A stretch of DNA of 64,000 nt from Pseudothioclava nitratireducens (GCF_029210495.1 NZ_JARGDK010000001.1:1-64000), one strand, 5' to 3'; positions 34,661 through 43,840 are shown, numbered from the stretch's first letter. Numbers and translations are program-made. Notes: generated by a model not told the origin, from the sequence alone.

Positions 34661-35476
34661 ATGGAAATGAACGCGCAAAACACGAAACTGGAGGGGGCGG
34701 CGAAAGCCCCCTTCTACCTCCCCCAAGGCGACGAGTGCGACATCTTCGCAGCCGCCTATCAGAATTCCCTGCCCGTGCTCCTGAAGGGGCCGACGGGCTG
34801 CGGCAAGACCCGCTTCGTGGCGCATATGGCCGCGACGCTCGGGCGCCCGCTCTACACGGTCGCCTGCCATGACGACCTCTCGGCGGCAGACCTGATCGGG
34901 CGCTACCTGCTCAAGGGCGGCGAGACCGTCTGGGTCGACGGCCCACTGACGCGGGCGGTGCGCGAGGGCGCAATCTGCTATCTCGACGAGGTGGTCGAGG
35001 CCCGCAAGGACGTGACCGTCGTGCTGCACCCGCTGACCGACGACCGGCGCATTCTGCCGATCGACCGCACCGGCGAAGAACTCGAGGCGGCACCGGGCTT
35101 CATGCTCGTCGCCTCCTACAACCCGGGCTATCAGAATATCCTCAAGACGCTCAAACCCTCCACCCGGCAGCGGTTCGTCTCGATGGAATTCGACTTCCCC
35201 GCCCCCGAACACGAAATTCCCGTCGTGGCCCGCGAATCCGGGCTCGATGAGGAACGTGTGAAACCGCTGGTGCGTCTGGCCAACAAGCTGCGCGCACTCA
35301 AGGGGCAGGATCTTGAGGAAGGGGTCTCAACCCGCCTCGTGGTTTACGCGGCCACACTGATCGCACAGGGCATGTCCCACGACCGCGCGATCACCGCCGC
35401 GATGATCGAACCGCTCAGCGATGATGCGGATGTGAAACGCGGGCTCCGCGATCTTGTAACGGCCATTTTCGGGTGA
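34661..35476 (+). CDS. norQ: NorQ, MoxR-type AAA ATPase
   Basis: ATPase of the CbbQ/NirQ/NorQ family that acts with NorD to activate NO reductase, probably by inserting the non-heme iron. The 271-residue product has Walker A GPTGCGKT, a Walker B/sensor region with CYLDEVVEARKDVTVVLHPL, and the ASYNPGYQ segment. Overlaps the norD start. Confidence 0.95.
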   Translation: MEMNAQNTKLEGAAKAPFYLPQGDECDIFAAAYQNSLPVLLKGPTGCGKTRFVAHMAATLGRPLYTVACHDDLSAADLIGRYLLKGGETVWVDGPLTRAVREGAICYLDEVVEARKDVTVVLHPLTDDRRILPIDRTGEELEAAPGFMLVASYNPGYQNILKTLKPSTRQRFVSMEFDFPAPEHEIPVVARESGLDEERVKPLVRLANKLRALKGQDLEEGVSTRLVVYAATLIAQGMSHDRAITAAMIEPLSDDADVKRGLRDLVTAIFG

Positions 35477-37428
35477 GGCAGGCCGTGTCCAGGATCGACT
35501 TCGAGCCATGGGAACCCGAAGAAAGTGTCGGGAAACTGTGGCACGCAATTGCCAGCCGTTTTGACGCCCCAGAGGCGTATGACGGAGCCCGTGTCGGCCT
35601 CTCCGAGGTCGGCGGACGGCTGGCAGTCCTATTCCGCGCCCTTGGGGGCGCATCCTCGGTCGAAATGAAACCCGTCGCAGAAGAGGTCAGCCGTCACCGG
35701 CTGTCCTTCCTGCGTCGGCTCGGCACCGAGGCAGAGGCGATCCCCCGCGCCTCGTTCGACGGCGCGGCCCTGCGCCTTCCGGCAAGCCTCGCGCTGTTCC
35801 CCGCGCGCGAGGCCAATGCCGCCGCCTATATCTGGATCGCGGCGATCGCCGCACATGCCCCCGAGACGCAGGAGCGTCCCGAGGACGCGTTGCAGGCCGA
35901 TCTGCAACAGCTGGCCGCCGCAAACCGGATGGTCCGCGATACGCTGGCCGATGCGCCCGGTTTCCGCGCGCTTTATGCCGATCTGTGCGCGGCGACACTG
36001 GCGACCCGCCCCACCCCGTCCCTGCCCGCGACCGAGGCCGCGCTCGAAGCGCTGATCCGCGCAGAATTGGGCGACCCCGCCCCCCTGCCCGACGAGGCCC
36101 GCGCCATGCGTGAGATGCTGATCTCGGGGGATATTTCCGCCGCCCGCGCCCCGCGCGGTTATCAACCCTTCCGCCCGGTCGCGCTCTGGCCCGATTTGCG
36201 CGTGGCCGGGAGTTCCGCCCATACCGAGGTCGAGACCCGCGCCACTGAAGGCACGCCCGAAGAGGGCGAAGGCAACACCATGCACCGCGCCAAGCGGCGC
36301 AAGGCCGATCAGATCGAGCGCAAGGACAGCTTCATCCTGCACAAGTTCGAAGCGATCCTAAGCTGGGCCGAGTTCATCAACCTCAACCGCCGTGTCGAGG
36401 ATGACGACCCAGACAGTGCCAAGAAAGCCGCTGACGATCAGGATGAGATCGGGTTGGGCCAGATCTCCAAGGCGCCCGCCACGCGGCTCAAGCTGCATCT
36501 TGACCTTGCCCCCGAGGATGTCGACCGCGAGGCCGTTGCGGGCAAGTTCACCTATCCCGAATGGGATGTGCGCACCGGCGCCTACATGCCCGCGCATTGC
36601 TGCGTTCTGGCCTCCGATGTCGAGCCGGGCGACGGCATTCCCGATTTCCGTGCCGACCCGCGCGCCACCCGCCGCATCCGCGCCGTCAAACGTCAGTTCG
36701 AGGCGCTGAGGCCGGGTCGGGTTTCGACCACCGGGCATCTCGATGGCGACGAGCTGGACATGGAGGCGACCGTGCGCGCCGCCTGCGATCTGCGCGCCAC
36801 CGGCGAGGGCCGCGAACGTATCTGGCGCCAGACCCGCCCGCTCAAACGCGATCTGGCGGTGTCGATCCTGCTCGATGTCTCGCGCTCGACGGAAAGCGCG
36901 GTCTCGGGTCGCGCGGTGATCGAGGTCGAGCACGAAGCACTGGCCGCGCTCGCATGGGGGCTGGATGCCTGCGGCGATGATTTCGCCATCAACGCCTTCT
37001 CTTCCCTCAAACGAAACCGCGTCTACTTCATGAACTGCAAACGGTTCGGCGAGCCGATGGGGCCGAGCGTGGAGTCGCGCATCGCAGAGCTGCGCCCCGG
37101 CTTCTACACCCGGCTTGGCGCCGCGATCCGCCATGCCTCGGCCGATCTGGCCGAGCAGACGCGCAAGCGGCGGCTGCTGCTGGTCATCACCGACGGCAAG
37201 CCCAACGATCTCGACCATTACGAGGGCCGCCACGGCATCGAGGACTCGCGCATGGCGGTACTCGAGGCCCGCCGCGCGGGACATGCGGTCTTTGGCATCA
37301 CCATCGACCGCGAGGGCAAGGCGTGGTTCCCGCGCATCTTCGGGCGGGGAGGCTTTGCGCTGATCCCGCATCCCGATCACCTCACTGCGGCCTTGCCCGA
37401 GATCTACCGGCAACTGGTGGGGGCATGA
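35473..37428 (+). CDS. norD: NorD, von Willebrand factor A-domain protein
   Basis: Partner of NorQ in NO reductase maturation. The 651-residue product starts with GTG at 35473, overlapping the norQ stop; a second GTG at 35485 is in frame. The C-terminal third is a VWA domain with an intact metal site: DVSRSTES (DxSxS), a Thr region near FYTRLGAAIRHAS, and LLLVITDGKPNDLDHYEG. The N-terminal part is specific to NorD. Confidence 0.95.
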   Translation: MRQAVSRIDFEPWEPEESVGKLWHAIASRFDAPEAYDGARVGLSEVGGRLAVLFRALGGASSVEMKPVAEEVSRHRLSFLRRLGTEAEAIPRASFDGAALRLPASLALFPAREANAAAYIWIAAIAAHAPETQERPEDALQADLQQLAAANRMVRDTLADAPGFRALYADLCAATLATRPTPSLPATEAALEALIRAELGDPAPLPDEARAMREMLISGDISAARAPRGYQPFRPVALWPDLRVAGSSAHTEVETRATEGTPEEGEGNTMHRAKRRKADQIERKDSFILHKFEAILSWAEFINLNRRVEDDDPDSAKKAADDQDEIGLGQISKAPATRLKLHLDLAPEDVDREAVAGKFTYPEWDVRTGAYMPAHCCVLASDVEPGDGIPDFRADPRATRRIRAVKRQFEALRPGRVSTTGHLDGDELDMEATVRAACDLRATGEGRERIWRQTRPLKRDLAVSILLDVSRSTESAVSGRAVIEVEHEALAALAWGLDACGDDFAINAFSSLKRNRVYFMNCKRFGEPMGPSVESRIAELRPGFYTRLGAAIRHASADLAEQTRKRRLLLVITDGKPNDLDHYEGRHGIEDSRMAVLEARRAGHAVFGITIDREGKAWFPRIFGRGGFALIPHPDHLTAALPEIYRQLVGA

Positions 37429-38003
37429 GCGAGCATCTCCCCGAACTGATCGCCCCCGAACCGCCGAGCGTGCTCGACGAGTTGCCGGGTGATCTGATGA
37501 TGTGGGTGTTGATCGTTTCCGAGCTTCTGGTCTTTGGAGCGGGGCTTGCGGCGTTCCTCGGCGCGCGCATCTTCGACCCCGAGGGCTTTGCCGCGGCACA
37601 GGACGCGCTGCACCGCACCGGCGCGGGGATCAACACGCTGGTGCTGGTCACTTCGGGCTTTTTCGCGGCGCTTGGCGTGCGCATGGCCGAGGCCGGGCGC
37701 AAGGCGGCGACGCGCGGCTGGCTGGCAGCGGCCTCGGCGCTTGGCGTGGTGTTCCTGATCGTGAAATTCGTCGAATACGCCGACAAGGCCCGCCATGGGA
37801 TCGGCATCGAAACGCATCCGTTTTATACGTTCTACTACCTTCTGACCGGCTTTCACGCGGCCCATGTGGTCGCCGGGATCGTCATCCTCGGGCTGGTCTC
37901 GATCCGCTGCGTGCCGCGCACGGTCGAAGTCGGCGCGGCCTTCTGGCATATGGTCGATCTGGTCTGGGTGCTGCTGTTCCCCGTCATCTATTTGCTGAGG
38001 TGA
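37425..38003 (+). CDS. norE: NorE, cytochrome oxidase subunit III-like protein
   Basis: A 192-residue membrane protein of the cytochrome c oxidase subunit III family, with five membrane helices. It is not a subunit of the purified NO reductase but is encoded with it and improves activity in other denitrifiers. The ATG at 37425 overlaps the norD stop; the longer upstream frame is not used. Confidence 0.93.
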   Translation: MSEHLPELIAPEPPSVLDELPGDLMMWVLIVSELLVFGAGLAAFLGARIFDPEGFAAAQDALHRTGAGINTLVLVTSGFFAALGVRMAEAGRKAATRGWLAAASALGVVFLIVKFVEYADKARHGIGIETHPFYTFYYLLTGFHAAHVVAGIVILGLVSIRCVPRTVEVGAAFWHMVDLVWVLLFPVIYLLR

Positions 38004-38007
38004 ACCA

Positions 38008-38289
38008 ATGACCGCAGCTCTCCGCGACCCGCTGATCTCTGCATGGCTCTGGCTGCTCGCCCTGTCGGGCGCATCCACGCTGCTGGCGGCGGCTGTGTCG
38101 CAAGGCTGGCTGACGGGGCTGGGCGTCACACTTGGCGGGGCAGCAATCCTCGCGCTGGCATGGGCCAAGGCACGGGTCATCCTCGCACGTTATCTGGGCC
38201 TTGCCGAAGCCCCATTCTGGCATCGCGGCTTTTCGATCACGCTGGCGATCTATGCGCTGCTGTTGCTTGGGCTTTACCTGATCGGCTAG
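38008..38289 (+). CDS. norF: NorF, small membrane protein
   Basis: A 93-residue membrane protein of the prokaryotic cytochrome oxidase subunit IV-like family with about three helices. Last gene of norCBQDEF, four bases after norE. Together with NorE it affects NO reductase activity in Paracoccus; its precise role is unknown. Convergent with the regulator gene, only four bases apart. Confidence 0.88.
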   Translation: MTAALRDPLISAWLWLLALSGASTLLAAAVSQGWLTGLGVTLGGAAILALAWAKARVILARYLGLAEAPFWHRGFSITLAIYALLLLGLYLIG

Positions 38290-38293
38290 GGGC

Positions 38294-38998
38294 TCAGCCC
38301 TTCGACCACGCCATTGCCGGGTCTTCCTCGGCATAGTTGCGCAGCGATTGCACATCCTCGATCACAGCGTGGTTCTGTTTCACGCGCACGCCCTGATCGC
38401 GCAGCTTGGCGAAGGCGCGGCTGAGGCTCTCGGGTTTCATCCCCAACCGCCCCGCGATCAGCACCTTGTCATAGGGCAGCGTGACATCGATCGAACCTTC
38501 GGCCTCCTCGGGCACATGCTCAAGCAGGAACTCTGCCACCCGTTGCGCCCCGGTCTGCGCCTTGAGCTGTTCGATCTGCGCCACCAGCCGGTGCAAGTGC
38601 GCGAAGGTCGCGGACAGAAGCGAGAGCGCGAATTCCGGCTTGTCGCGCAGCAGGCGCAGGATGGTATCGGTCTCGATCCGGATCAGACGGCAGTCGGTCG
38701 CACATTCCGCCGAGACCGGATAGGCATCGTGGGTAAACGCCACCGCCTCACCGAAACTGTGGCCGCGGGTAAAGACCCCCACCACCGCCTCGGCCCCGTT
38801 CGGCGCGATCCGGTAAAGCTTGATCCAGCCCTCGACCACGATATAGACGGCCGCCGCGCGCTCGCCCTGAAGAAACACGGTCGCACCGCGCTCCATCTCG
38901 CGCACGCGGGCATGTTCGAGAATGGCCTTGGCGGCATCGTCGGGCAACCCGGCCAACAGCAGGGATTTGCGAGCAACGTGATAATGATCCGCGGGCAT
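38294..38998 (-). CDS. dnr: Crp/Fnr-type regulator, Dnr/NNR-like
   Basis: A 234-residue activator likely to control the whole island. It has an N-terminal cyclic-nucleotide-type sensor domain (RGATVFLQGERAAAVYIVVE, GHSFGEAVAF), a long dimer helix, and a winged helix with recognition segment GMKPESLSRAFAKL. The E-SR recognition residues are those of FNR, which bind TTGAT/C half-sites. The N-terminal cysteine cluster of FNR is missing, so it should not carry a 4Fe-4S cluster and probably senses NO through heme like Dnr/NNR. The ATG at 38998 follows a GGAAGAGG site. Confidence 0.88.
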   Translation of the reverse strand: MPADHYHVARKSLLLAGLPDDAAKAILEHARVREMERGATVFLQGERAAAVYIVVEGWIKLYRIAPNGAEAVVGVFTRGHSFGEAVAFTHDAYPVSAECATDCRLIRIETDTILRLLRDKPEFALSLLSATFAHLHRLVAQIEQLKAQTGAQRVAEFLLEHVPEEAEGSIDVTLPYDKVLIAGRLGMKPESLSRAFAKLRDQGVRVKQNHAVIEDVQSLRNYAEEDPAMAWSKG

Positions 38999-39107
38999 CG
39001 GCACCTCTTCCGGACGGTCAGATCCTTTGTTGGAATTTTGACCAGTCAGCCAACAGTTCTAGTGCTTTCCGCCCCAGATGCAATCACCGACGCCGCGGCA
39101 TATTCGA

Positions 39108-39121
39108 TTGAGTTAAGTCAA
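39108..39121. promoter_or_regulatory. NNR/FNR box between the regulator and ubiE
   Basis: TTGAG-TTAA-GTCAA lies 57 bases upstream of ubiE and 109 bases upstream of the regulator. Its distance fits activation of ubiE-menA; autoregulation of the regulator is also possible. Confidence 0.75.
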
Positions 39122-39178
39122 GGCTGTCAAAACGATGCCCGTGCTAGCGAAAATCGGGGAGCAACCGGAGAAGATGCG

Positions 39179-39931
39179 ATGACGCGTGCGAATAACCTTG
39201 ATGCGATGCGCACCAGTTTCGGCACCGAACAGGTGACGATGGAAGAGCGCCGCAAGCTGGTCACCGAGCTGTTCGACCGGATCGCGCCGCGCTATGACCT
39301 GATGAACGACCTGATGAGCTTTGGCCTGCACCGGCTGTGGAAAGCCAAGATGGTGCGGCGCACGATGGCGGTTCTGGTCGGGCATGACGGGCCGCTGGTC
39401 GATCTTGCCGGCGGCACCGGAGATATCGCGCTGGCGGTCAAGGCCGCCGATCCCGCGCGACCGGTCATCGTTGCCGACGCCTCGGCGGGGATGCTTGCGC
39501 AGGCGCAGGCGCGGGGCGGAGACCGGCTGAGCTATATGCACAGCCCCGCCGAAGACCTGCCTTTCGAGAATGGGTCGGCGGCGGGCATCACACTTGCTTT
39601 CGGATTGCGCAACATGACCGATCCGGGCTGCGCGCTCCACGAGGCGGCGCGGGTGCTTGCCCCCGGCGCGGCGCTGGTGCTTCTGGAATTCTCCGACCCG
39701 GACCGCTGGTTCGCGCCCCTTTACGCGATCCATGCGCGCTATGTGATCCCTGCGCTTGGCACATTGGTCGCCCGCGATACCCGTGCTTACCGCTATCTGG
39801 TCGAGTCGATCGAGAAATTCCCCAACCGGGAAGATATTGCCCGCGAGCTTGAAGCGGCAGGTCTGCGCGTCACCGAGGAGCGCAGCTTCATGTTCGGCAT
39901 CGCGCGGCTCCATGTGGCGGTGAAGCCATGA
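39179..39931 (+). CDS. ubiE: UbiE/MenG-type quinone methyltransferase
   Basis: SAM-dependent methyltransferase that methylates the ring of demethylmenaquinone and/or a ubiquinone precursor. The 250-residue product has the family marks FDRIAPRYDLMNDLMSFGLH, DLAGGTGDIALAV (SAM site), SPAEDLPFENGSA and FGLRNMTD. The ATG at 39179 is in frame and follows CCGGAGAAG. Its stop overlaps the menA start, and an NNR box lies 57 bases upstream. The direct partnership with menA suggests that it acts as MenG. Whether a second, housekeeping ubiE exists elsewhere in the genome cannot be seen. Confidence 0.93.
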   Translation: MTRANNLDAMRTSFGTEQVTMEERRKLVTELFDRIAPRYDLMNDLMSFGLHRLWKAKMVRRTMAVLVGHDGPLVDLAGGTGDIALAVKAADPARPVIVADASAGMLAQAQARGGDRLSYMHSPAEDLPFENGSAAGITLAFGLRNMTDPGCALHEAARVLAPGAALVLLEFSDPDRWFAPLYAIHARYVIPALGTLVARDTRAYRYLVESIEKFPNREDIARELEAAGLRVTEERSFMFGIARLHVAVKP

Positions 39932-40836
39932 CACAGGCGGCGGCGCACTCTGCCAATGCCGCGGCGCGGGAGCGCCTGTCGCGGCTGCCGCGCCCTGCCC
40001 TGTGGGCGATCGCGGCGCGGCTCAAGACGGTCAGCCTGTCGCTGACGCCGGTTCTGGCGGGCACATGGTGGGCGGCGCAGGCGGGTCTCTGGCGCGCCGA
40101 TGTCGCGCTCGTGGCGATGATCTCGGCCAGCGCGATCCAGATCGGCACGAATTTGTGGAACGATGCCGCCGATGCCGAACGTGGCGTGGACCGGGCCGAT
40201 CGGCTCGGCCCGCCGCGACTGACCTCACTGGGGCTGCTCGGGGCGGGCGAAGTGCGGCGTGCTGCGCTTGCCGCGTTCGGGGTGGCCGCGCTGGCGGGGC
40301 TATATCTGAGCGCAATCGGCGGCTGGCCGATCATCGGGATCGGGTTGGTTTCACTCGCGCTTGGCTATCTCTATTCGATGGGACCACGCCCGATGTCGGG
40401 CCAGCCTTTTGGCGAAGTGCTTGTGATCGCCTTCTTCGGATTGGTCGCGGTGTCGGGCACGGCATGGCTGCAAGGGGCGGCACCCCTGTCACCGGCGCTT
40501 TTGGCGCTTGGGCTGATGATCGGGCTTCCGGCGGCCGCGGTGCTCATGCTCAACAATCATCGTGACCGGGTGCAGGATGCGCGGGCGGGCCGGCGCACGC
40601 TGGCCATCGTCATCGGAGAGACCGGCGCGCGCGTTTTCTATTTCGCGGCACTTCTGGCGGCGCTTGGCCTGGCCGGGATGATCGCACCCAGCCCTTGGCT
40701 GACCGGCCCCGCCATCCTCGCACTTTGGCTCGGCCACGCGATGTGGCACTGGCCGGTCTCGGCGCGGCTCAATGCGCTTCTGGGGCAGACGGCGCTCTAC
40801 CAGTTTCTGCTCTTGCTGGCCGTCACCTTGGGCTGA
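39928..40836 (+). CDS. menA: MenA-type DHNA polyprenyltransferase
   Basis: Membrane prenyltransferase of the UbiA superfamily, MenA subgroup, which attaches a polyprenyl chain to 1,4-dihydroxy-2-naphthoate in menaquinone synthesis. The 302-residue product has about eight membrane helices. The first Asp motif reads NLWNDAADAERGVDRADRLG followed by PPR, and the second reads NNHRDRVQDARAGRRTL; both match MenA rather than UbiA. Translationally coupled to ubiE. No genes for DHNA synthesis are in the window, and Rhodobacterales usually have ubiquinone only, so its substrate here needs confirmation. Confidence 0.85.
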   Translation: MTQAAAHSANAAARERLSRLPRPALWAIAARLKTVSLSLTPVLAGTWWAAQAGLWRADVALVAMISASAIQIGTNLWNDAADAERGVDRADRLGPPRLTSLGLLGAGEVRRAALAAFGVAALAGLYLSAIGGWPIIGIGLVSLALGYLYSMGPRPMSGQPFGEVLVIAFFGLVAVSGTAWLQGAAPLSPALLALGLMIGLPAAAVLMLNNHRDRVQDARAGRRTLAIVIGETGARVFYFAALLAALGLAGMIAPSPWLTGPAILALWLGHAMWHWPVSARLNALLGQTALYQFLLLLAVTLG

Positions 40837-40848
40837 GGCAAAAACGAA

Positions 40849-40870
40849 GGCCGCCGGTTGCCCGGCGGCC
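40849..40870. terminator. Bidirectional terminator between menA and pcuC
   Basis: Perfect arms GGCCGCCGG (40849-40857) and CCGGCGGCC (40862-40870) between convergent genes. On the minus strand it is followed by TTCGTTTTT, supporting termination of pcuC. Confidence 0.75.
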
Positions 40871-40898
40871 CGTTATGCGCGCTGAACCGAAGGGACGG

Positions 40899-41354
40899 TC
40901 AGTTCATCGCGCCCGCGCCTTTGACCGGCAGGGAGAGCTCCACTTCTCCGGCCTGCTCAAAGACAAGCGTTACATCGACATTGGTGCCTTCCTGCATCGG
41001 CTCGACGAGATCGATGAACATCAGATGCAGACTGCCCGGTTTGAGGACGGCCTCACCCCCGGCGGGGATGTCGATGGCTTCGACCTGACGCATCCGCATC
41101 ATGCCGTTCTCGTTGATATGGGTGTGCAACTCGGGCGTGTTGCAGGCGGAGGACCGGAACGCCACAAGCCGGTCCGCCGGACCCTTCGAGCGGATCGTCA
41201 TGAAACCGGCGCCCGCCCCCGCCACCATGGGCGAGGCGCGGGTAAACCCACCGCTGATCTCCAACGTGTCGGTCACAGCCTCCTGCGCCGCCGCGGGCAG
41301 GGTCATAAGAACAGTCATCGCGATGGCACCGAAAAACGCGGAACGCCGTTTCAT
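40899..41354 (-). CDS. pcuC: Periplasmic copper chaperone PCu(A)C
   Basis: A 151-residue periplasmic chaperone that delivers Cu(I), in other bacteria to the CuA centre of cytochrome oxidase. It has a signal peptide and the family copper site: His77/His79, a Met-rich stretch at 85-88, and the HxM motif at His110-Met112. Divergent from nosZ, with a shared NNR box, so the likely target here is the CuA centre of NosZ (inference). The ATG at 41354 begins the signal peptide. Confidence 0.9.
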   Translation of the reverse strand: MKRRSAFFGAIAMTVLMTLPAAAQEAVTDTLEISGGFTRASPMVAGAGAGFMTIRSKGPADRLVAFRSSACNTPELHTHINENGMMRMRQVEAIDIPAGGEAVLKPGSLHLMFIDLVEPMQEGTNVDVTLVFEQAGEVELSLPVKGAGAMN

Positions 41355-41420
41355 CTGTTTGTCTCCAGGCAGAACTCTATTCACTGTTTTCTCTTTTCAG
41401 CGATTTGGCACATCTCAGCC

Positions 41421-41434
41421 TTAACAATAGTCAA
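41421..41434. promoter_or_regulatory. NNR/FNR box between pcuC and nosZ
   Basis: TTAAC-AATA-GTCAA lies 66 bases upstream of pcuC and 107 bases upstream of nosZ. It could serve both divergent genes; the pcuC spacing is the more typical one. Confidence 0.65.
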
Positions 41435-41541
41435 GGCGACTCCCCTCGCGCTCATGTGAAGAAAATGGCGGCACAGTTCACGAACCGTCTGTGCCATCGG
41501 GAAACGCGTTTACGCATACGGTTCGAAAGCGAGGGCACAAA

Positions 41542-43833
41542 ATGGTTAAGTCCATTCACAAGCGCCTGTTGGCGACGACGGGAATCGTCGCTATGGGCAT
41601 CGCGATGAGCGCATCGGCCGAGACGCTGGATGAAGTCATGGCGCGTCGCGGCCTGTCCCAACAGGACCTGGTCGCCGCAGCGAAAACCTACACGCCGACG
41701 GGCGGTCGTGACGAATTCATCGTCTTCTCCTCGGGCGGGCAGTCGGGCCAGATCATGGTCTACGGCGTCCCCTCGATGCGGATTCTGAAATATGTCTCCG
41801 TCTTCACCCCCGAGCCGTGGCAAGGCTATGGCTTCGACGAAGAATCGAAAGCGATTCTCGAACAGGGCAAGGTCGACGGGCGCGAGTTGCACTGGGGGGA
41901 TACCCACCACCCGGCCATCACCGAAACCAACGGTGATCTGGACGGCGAATACCTGTTCATCAACGATAAATCCGCGCCGCGCGTGGGCGTGATCTCGCTG
42001 CATGACTTCGAGACGCAGCAGATCGTCGTGAACCCGATCCTGCAATCCGAACACGGCGGCACCTTTGTCACGCCGAACTCGGAATATGTGATCGAGGCAG
42101 CGCAATATCCGGGCGTTCTGGGCCGTGGCTATGCGCCGCTGTCGCAGTTCAACGAGAAATTCCGCGGGGCCGTCACCTACTGGAAGTTCAACCGCGAAAA
42201 AGGCCGCATCGAGCCCGAGAACTCCTTCTCGATCGAACTGCCGCCCTACAGCCAGGACTTGTCGGACGCGGGTAAACTCGTGTCGGATGGCTGGTCGTTC
42301 ACCAACTCCTTCTGTGCCGAGCGTTACGTTGGCGGGATCGAGTCGGGCCGTCCGCCCTTCGAGGCCGGCTGCTCGCAAAACGACACCGACTATCTGCACA
42401 TCATCAACTGGAAAAAGGCCGAAGAGGTCTACAAGGCCGGCAAGGTCACCATGATCAATGACCACCCGGTCATCTCCATGGAAACCGCGATTGCCGAAGG
42501 TCTCGTGCATCTCGTGGCCGAGCCGAAATCGCCGCACGGCGTCGACGTGTCGCCCGATGGCAAATTCATCGTGGTCGGCGGCAAGCTCGACACCCAGGCT
42601 TCGGTTTACTCGTTCGAGAAAATCCAGAAGGCGATCGAAGAGAAGAAATTCTCGGGCGAAGATCCCTACGGCATTCCGGTCATCGCGATGGAAGACGCGC
42701 TGCACACGCAAGTGCCGCTCGGCCTCGGTCCGCTGCACAACCAGTTCGACAGCAAACCCTGCGTTGTCTACACCTCGCTCTACGTGGACAGCCAAGTGGC
42801 GAAATGGGACTATTGCGAAGGCAAGGTGCTCGACAAGGTTTCGATCCACTACAATATCGGCCACCTCGTGGCGATGGAGGGCGAATCCGTCAACCCGGCA
42901 GGTAAATACCTGATCTCGCTCAACAAGCTGGCAATCGACCGGTTCAACCCGGTGGGTCCGCTGCACCCGCAGAACCACCAGCTGATCGATATCTCTGGCG
43001 ACAAGATGGAGCTTCTCTACGACATGCCGGTGCCGCTGGGCGAACCCCACTACGCCACCGCCATCTCGGCCGAGAAACTCAAGCCGCTGGTCCGTTACAA
43101 ATACGGCACCAACTCGCGCACCGGTGAACGCCACGAAGGCGCGGTGCGTCCGGGCCAGGAGCGCATCGAGCGCGACGGCACCAACGTCAAGGTCTACATG
43201 ACCGCGATCCGGTCGCACTTCACCCCGGAAATCGTGGAAGTGAACGAAGGCGATACCGTCGAGTTCATCATCACCAACTCCGAGCGTGCGCAGGACGAAA
43301 CCCACGGCTTCTCGATTTCGACCTATGACGTGAACCTCTCGCTGGAACCCGGCAAGACGGCGACCGCCAAGATCGTGGCCGACAAGCCCGGCGCCTTCTC
43401 GTTCTACTGCACCGAGTTCTGCTCGGCGCTGCACCTCGAGATGACCGGCTACCTCATGGTCAAGCCGAAAGGCTATGTCGATGAGGCCTCGGGCGAAGTG
43501 GCCGAGGGCCAAGCCTACAGCAAGGAAGATTACGACAAGCAGACCGCGAACAACGTGGCCACGCAAGAAGTGATCGACTCTGTGGTCGTCTACATCACCG
43601 AGCGCAACTATGCGGACTTCCCGGAAGTCGTGGCGCTGGTTGAGGACGCGACCGACCAGCTCAACTTCGCCGCCGAAGCCAAGGCCAAGGCCGAGGAAGC
43701 TGCGGGCAAGGAAGACTGGCAGAACGCGACGCTCTGGGCCGGCCAGTGGTGGCAGTATCAGGTGAAAGCCGCCGATATCGGCCTGCGCGCCAAGACCTTC
43801 CTCGACGAGCATGGCGCTGTGAAAGCGCAATGA
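41542..43833 (+). CDS. nosZ: Nitrous oxide reductase, clade II (atypical) type
   Basis: Reduces N2O to N2 with a tetranuclear CuZ centre and a binuclear CuA centre. The 763-residue product begins with a Sec-type signal (VKSIHKRLLATTGIVAMGIA, then SASAE) and lacks the twin-arginine motif of clade I NosZ. The CuZ segment reads GDTHHPAITETNGDLDG (His122, His123), the form I associate with clade II; clade I has DCHHP. The CuA motif CTEFCSALHLEM starts at residue 623. About 130 residues follow it, with no heme motif. First gene of the nos operon. Confidence 0.96.
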   Translation: MVKSIHKRLLATTGIVAMGIAMSASAETLDEVMARRGLSQQDLVAAAKTYTPTGGRDEFIVFSSGGQSGQIMVYGVPSMRILKYVSVFTPEPWQGYGFDEESKAILEQGKVDGRELHWGDTHHPAITETNGDLDGEYLFINDKSAPRVGVISLHDFETQQIVVNPILQSEHGGTFVTPNSEYVIEAAQYPGVLGRGYAPLSQFNEKFRGAVTYWKFNREKGRIEPENSFSIELPPYSQDLSDAGKLVSDGWSFTNSFCAERYVGGIESGRPPFEAGCSQNDTDYLHIINWKKAEEVYKAGKVTMINDHPVISMETAIAEGLVHLVAEPKSPHGVDVSPDGKFIVVGGKLDTQASVYSFEKIQKAIEEKKFSGEDPYGIPVIAMEDALHTQVPLGLGPLHNQFDSKPCVVYTSLYVDSQVAKWDYCEGKVLDKVSIHYNIGHLVAMEGESVNPAGKYLISLNKLAIDRFNPVGPLHPQNHQLIDISGDKMELLYDMPVPLGEPHYATAISAEKLKPLVRYKYGTNSRTGERHEGAVRPGQERIERDGTNVKVYMTAIRSHFTPEIVEVNEGDTVEFIITNSERAQDETHGFSISTYDVNLSLEPGKTATAKIVADKPGAFSFYCTEFCSALHLEMTGYLMVKPKGYVDEASGEVAEGQAYSKEDYDKQTANNVATQEVIDSVVVYITERNYADFPEVVALVEDATDQLNFAAEAKAKAEEAAGKEDWQNATLWAGQWWQYQVKAADIGLRAKTFLDEHGAVKAQ

Positions 43834-43840
43834 TGATGCA

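Noticed and set aside
32851-34683. 610-residue antisense frame over norC and norB
   Set aside because: Shadow of two well-recognised nor genes, without signal, domain or ribosome-binding support.
38294-38998. Annotating the regulator as oxygen-sensing FNR
   Set aside because: It lacks the N-terminal cysteine cluster needed for a 4Fe-4S centre, so Dnr/NNR type is the better call.
39005-39060. Second FNR box (TTGACCAGTCAGCCAA) directly before the regulator gene
   Set aside because: The half-sites do not have the 4-base spacing and symmetry of an FNR/NNR site.
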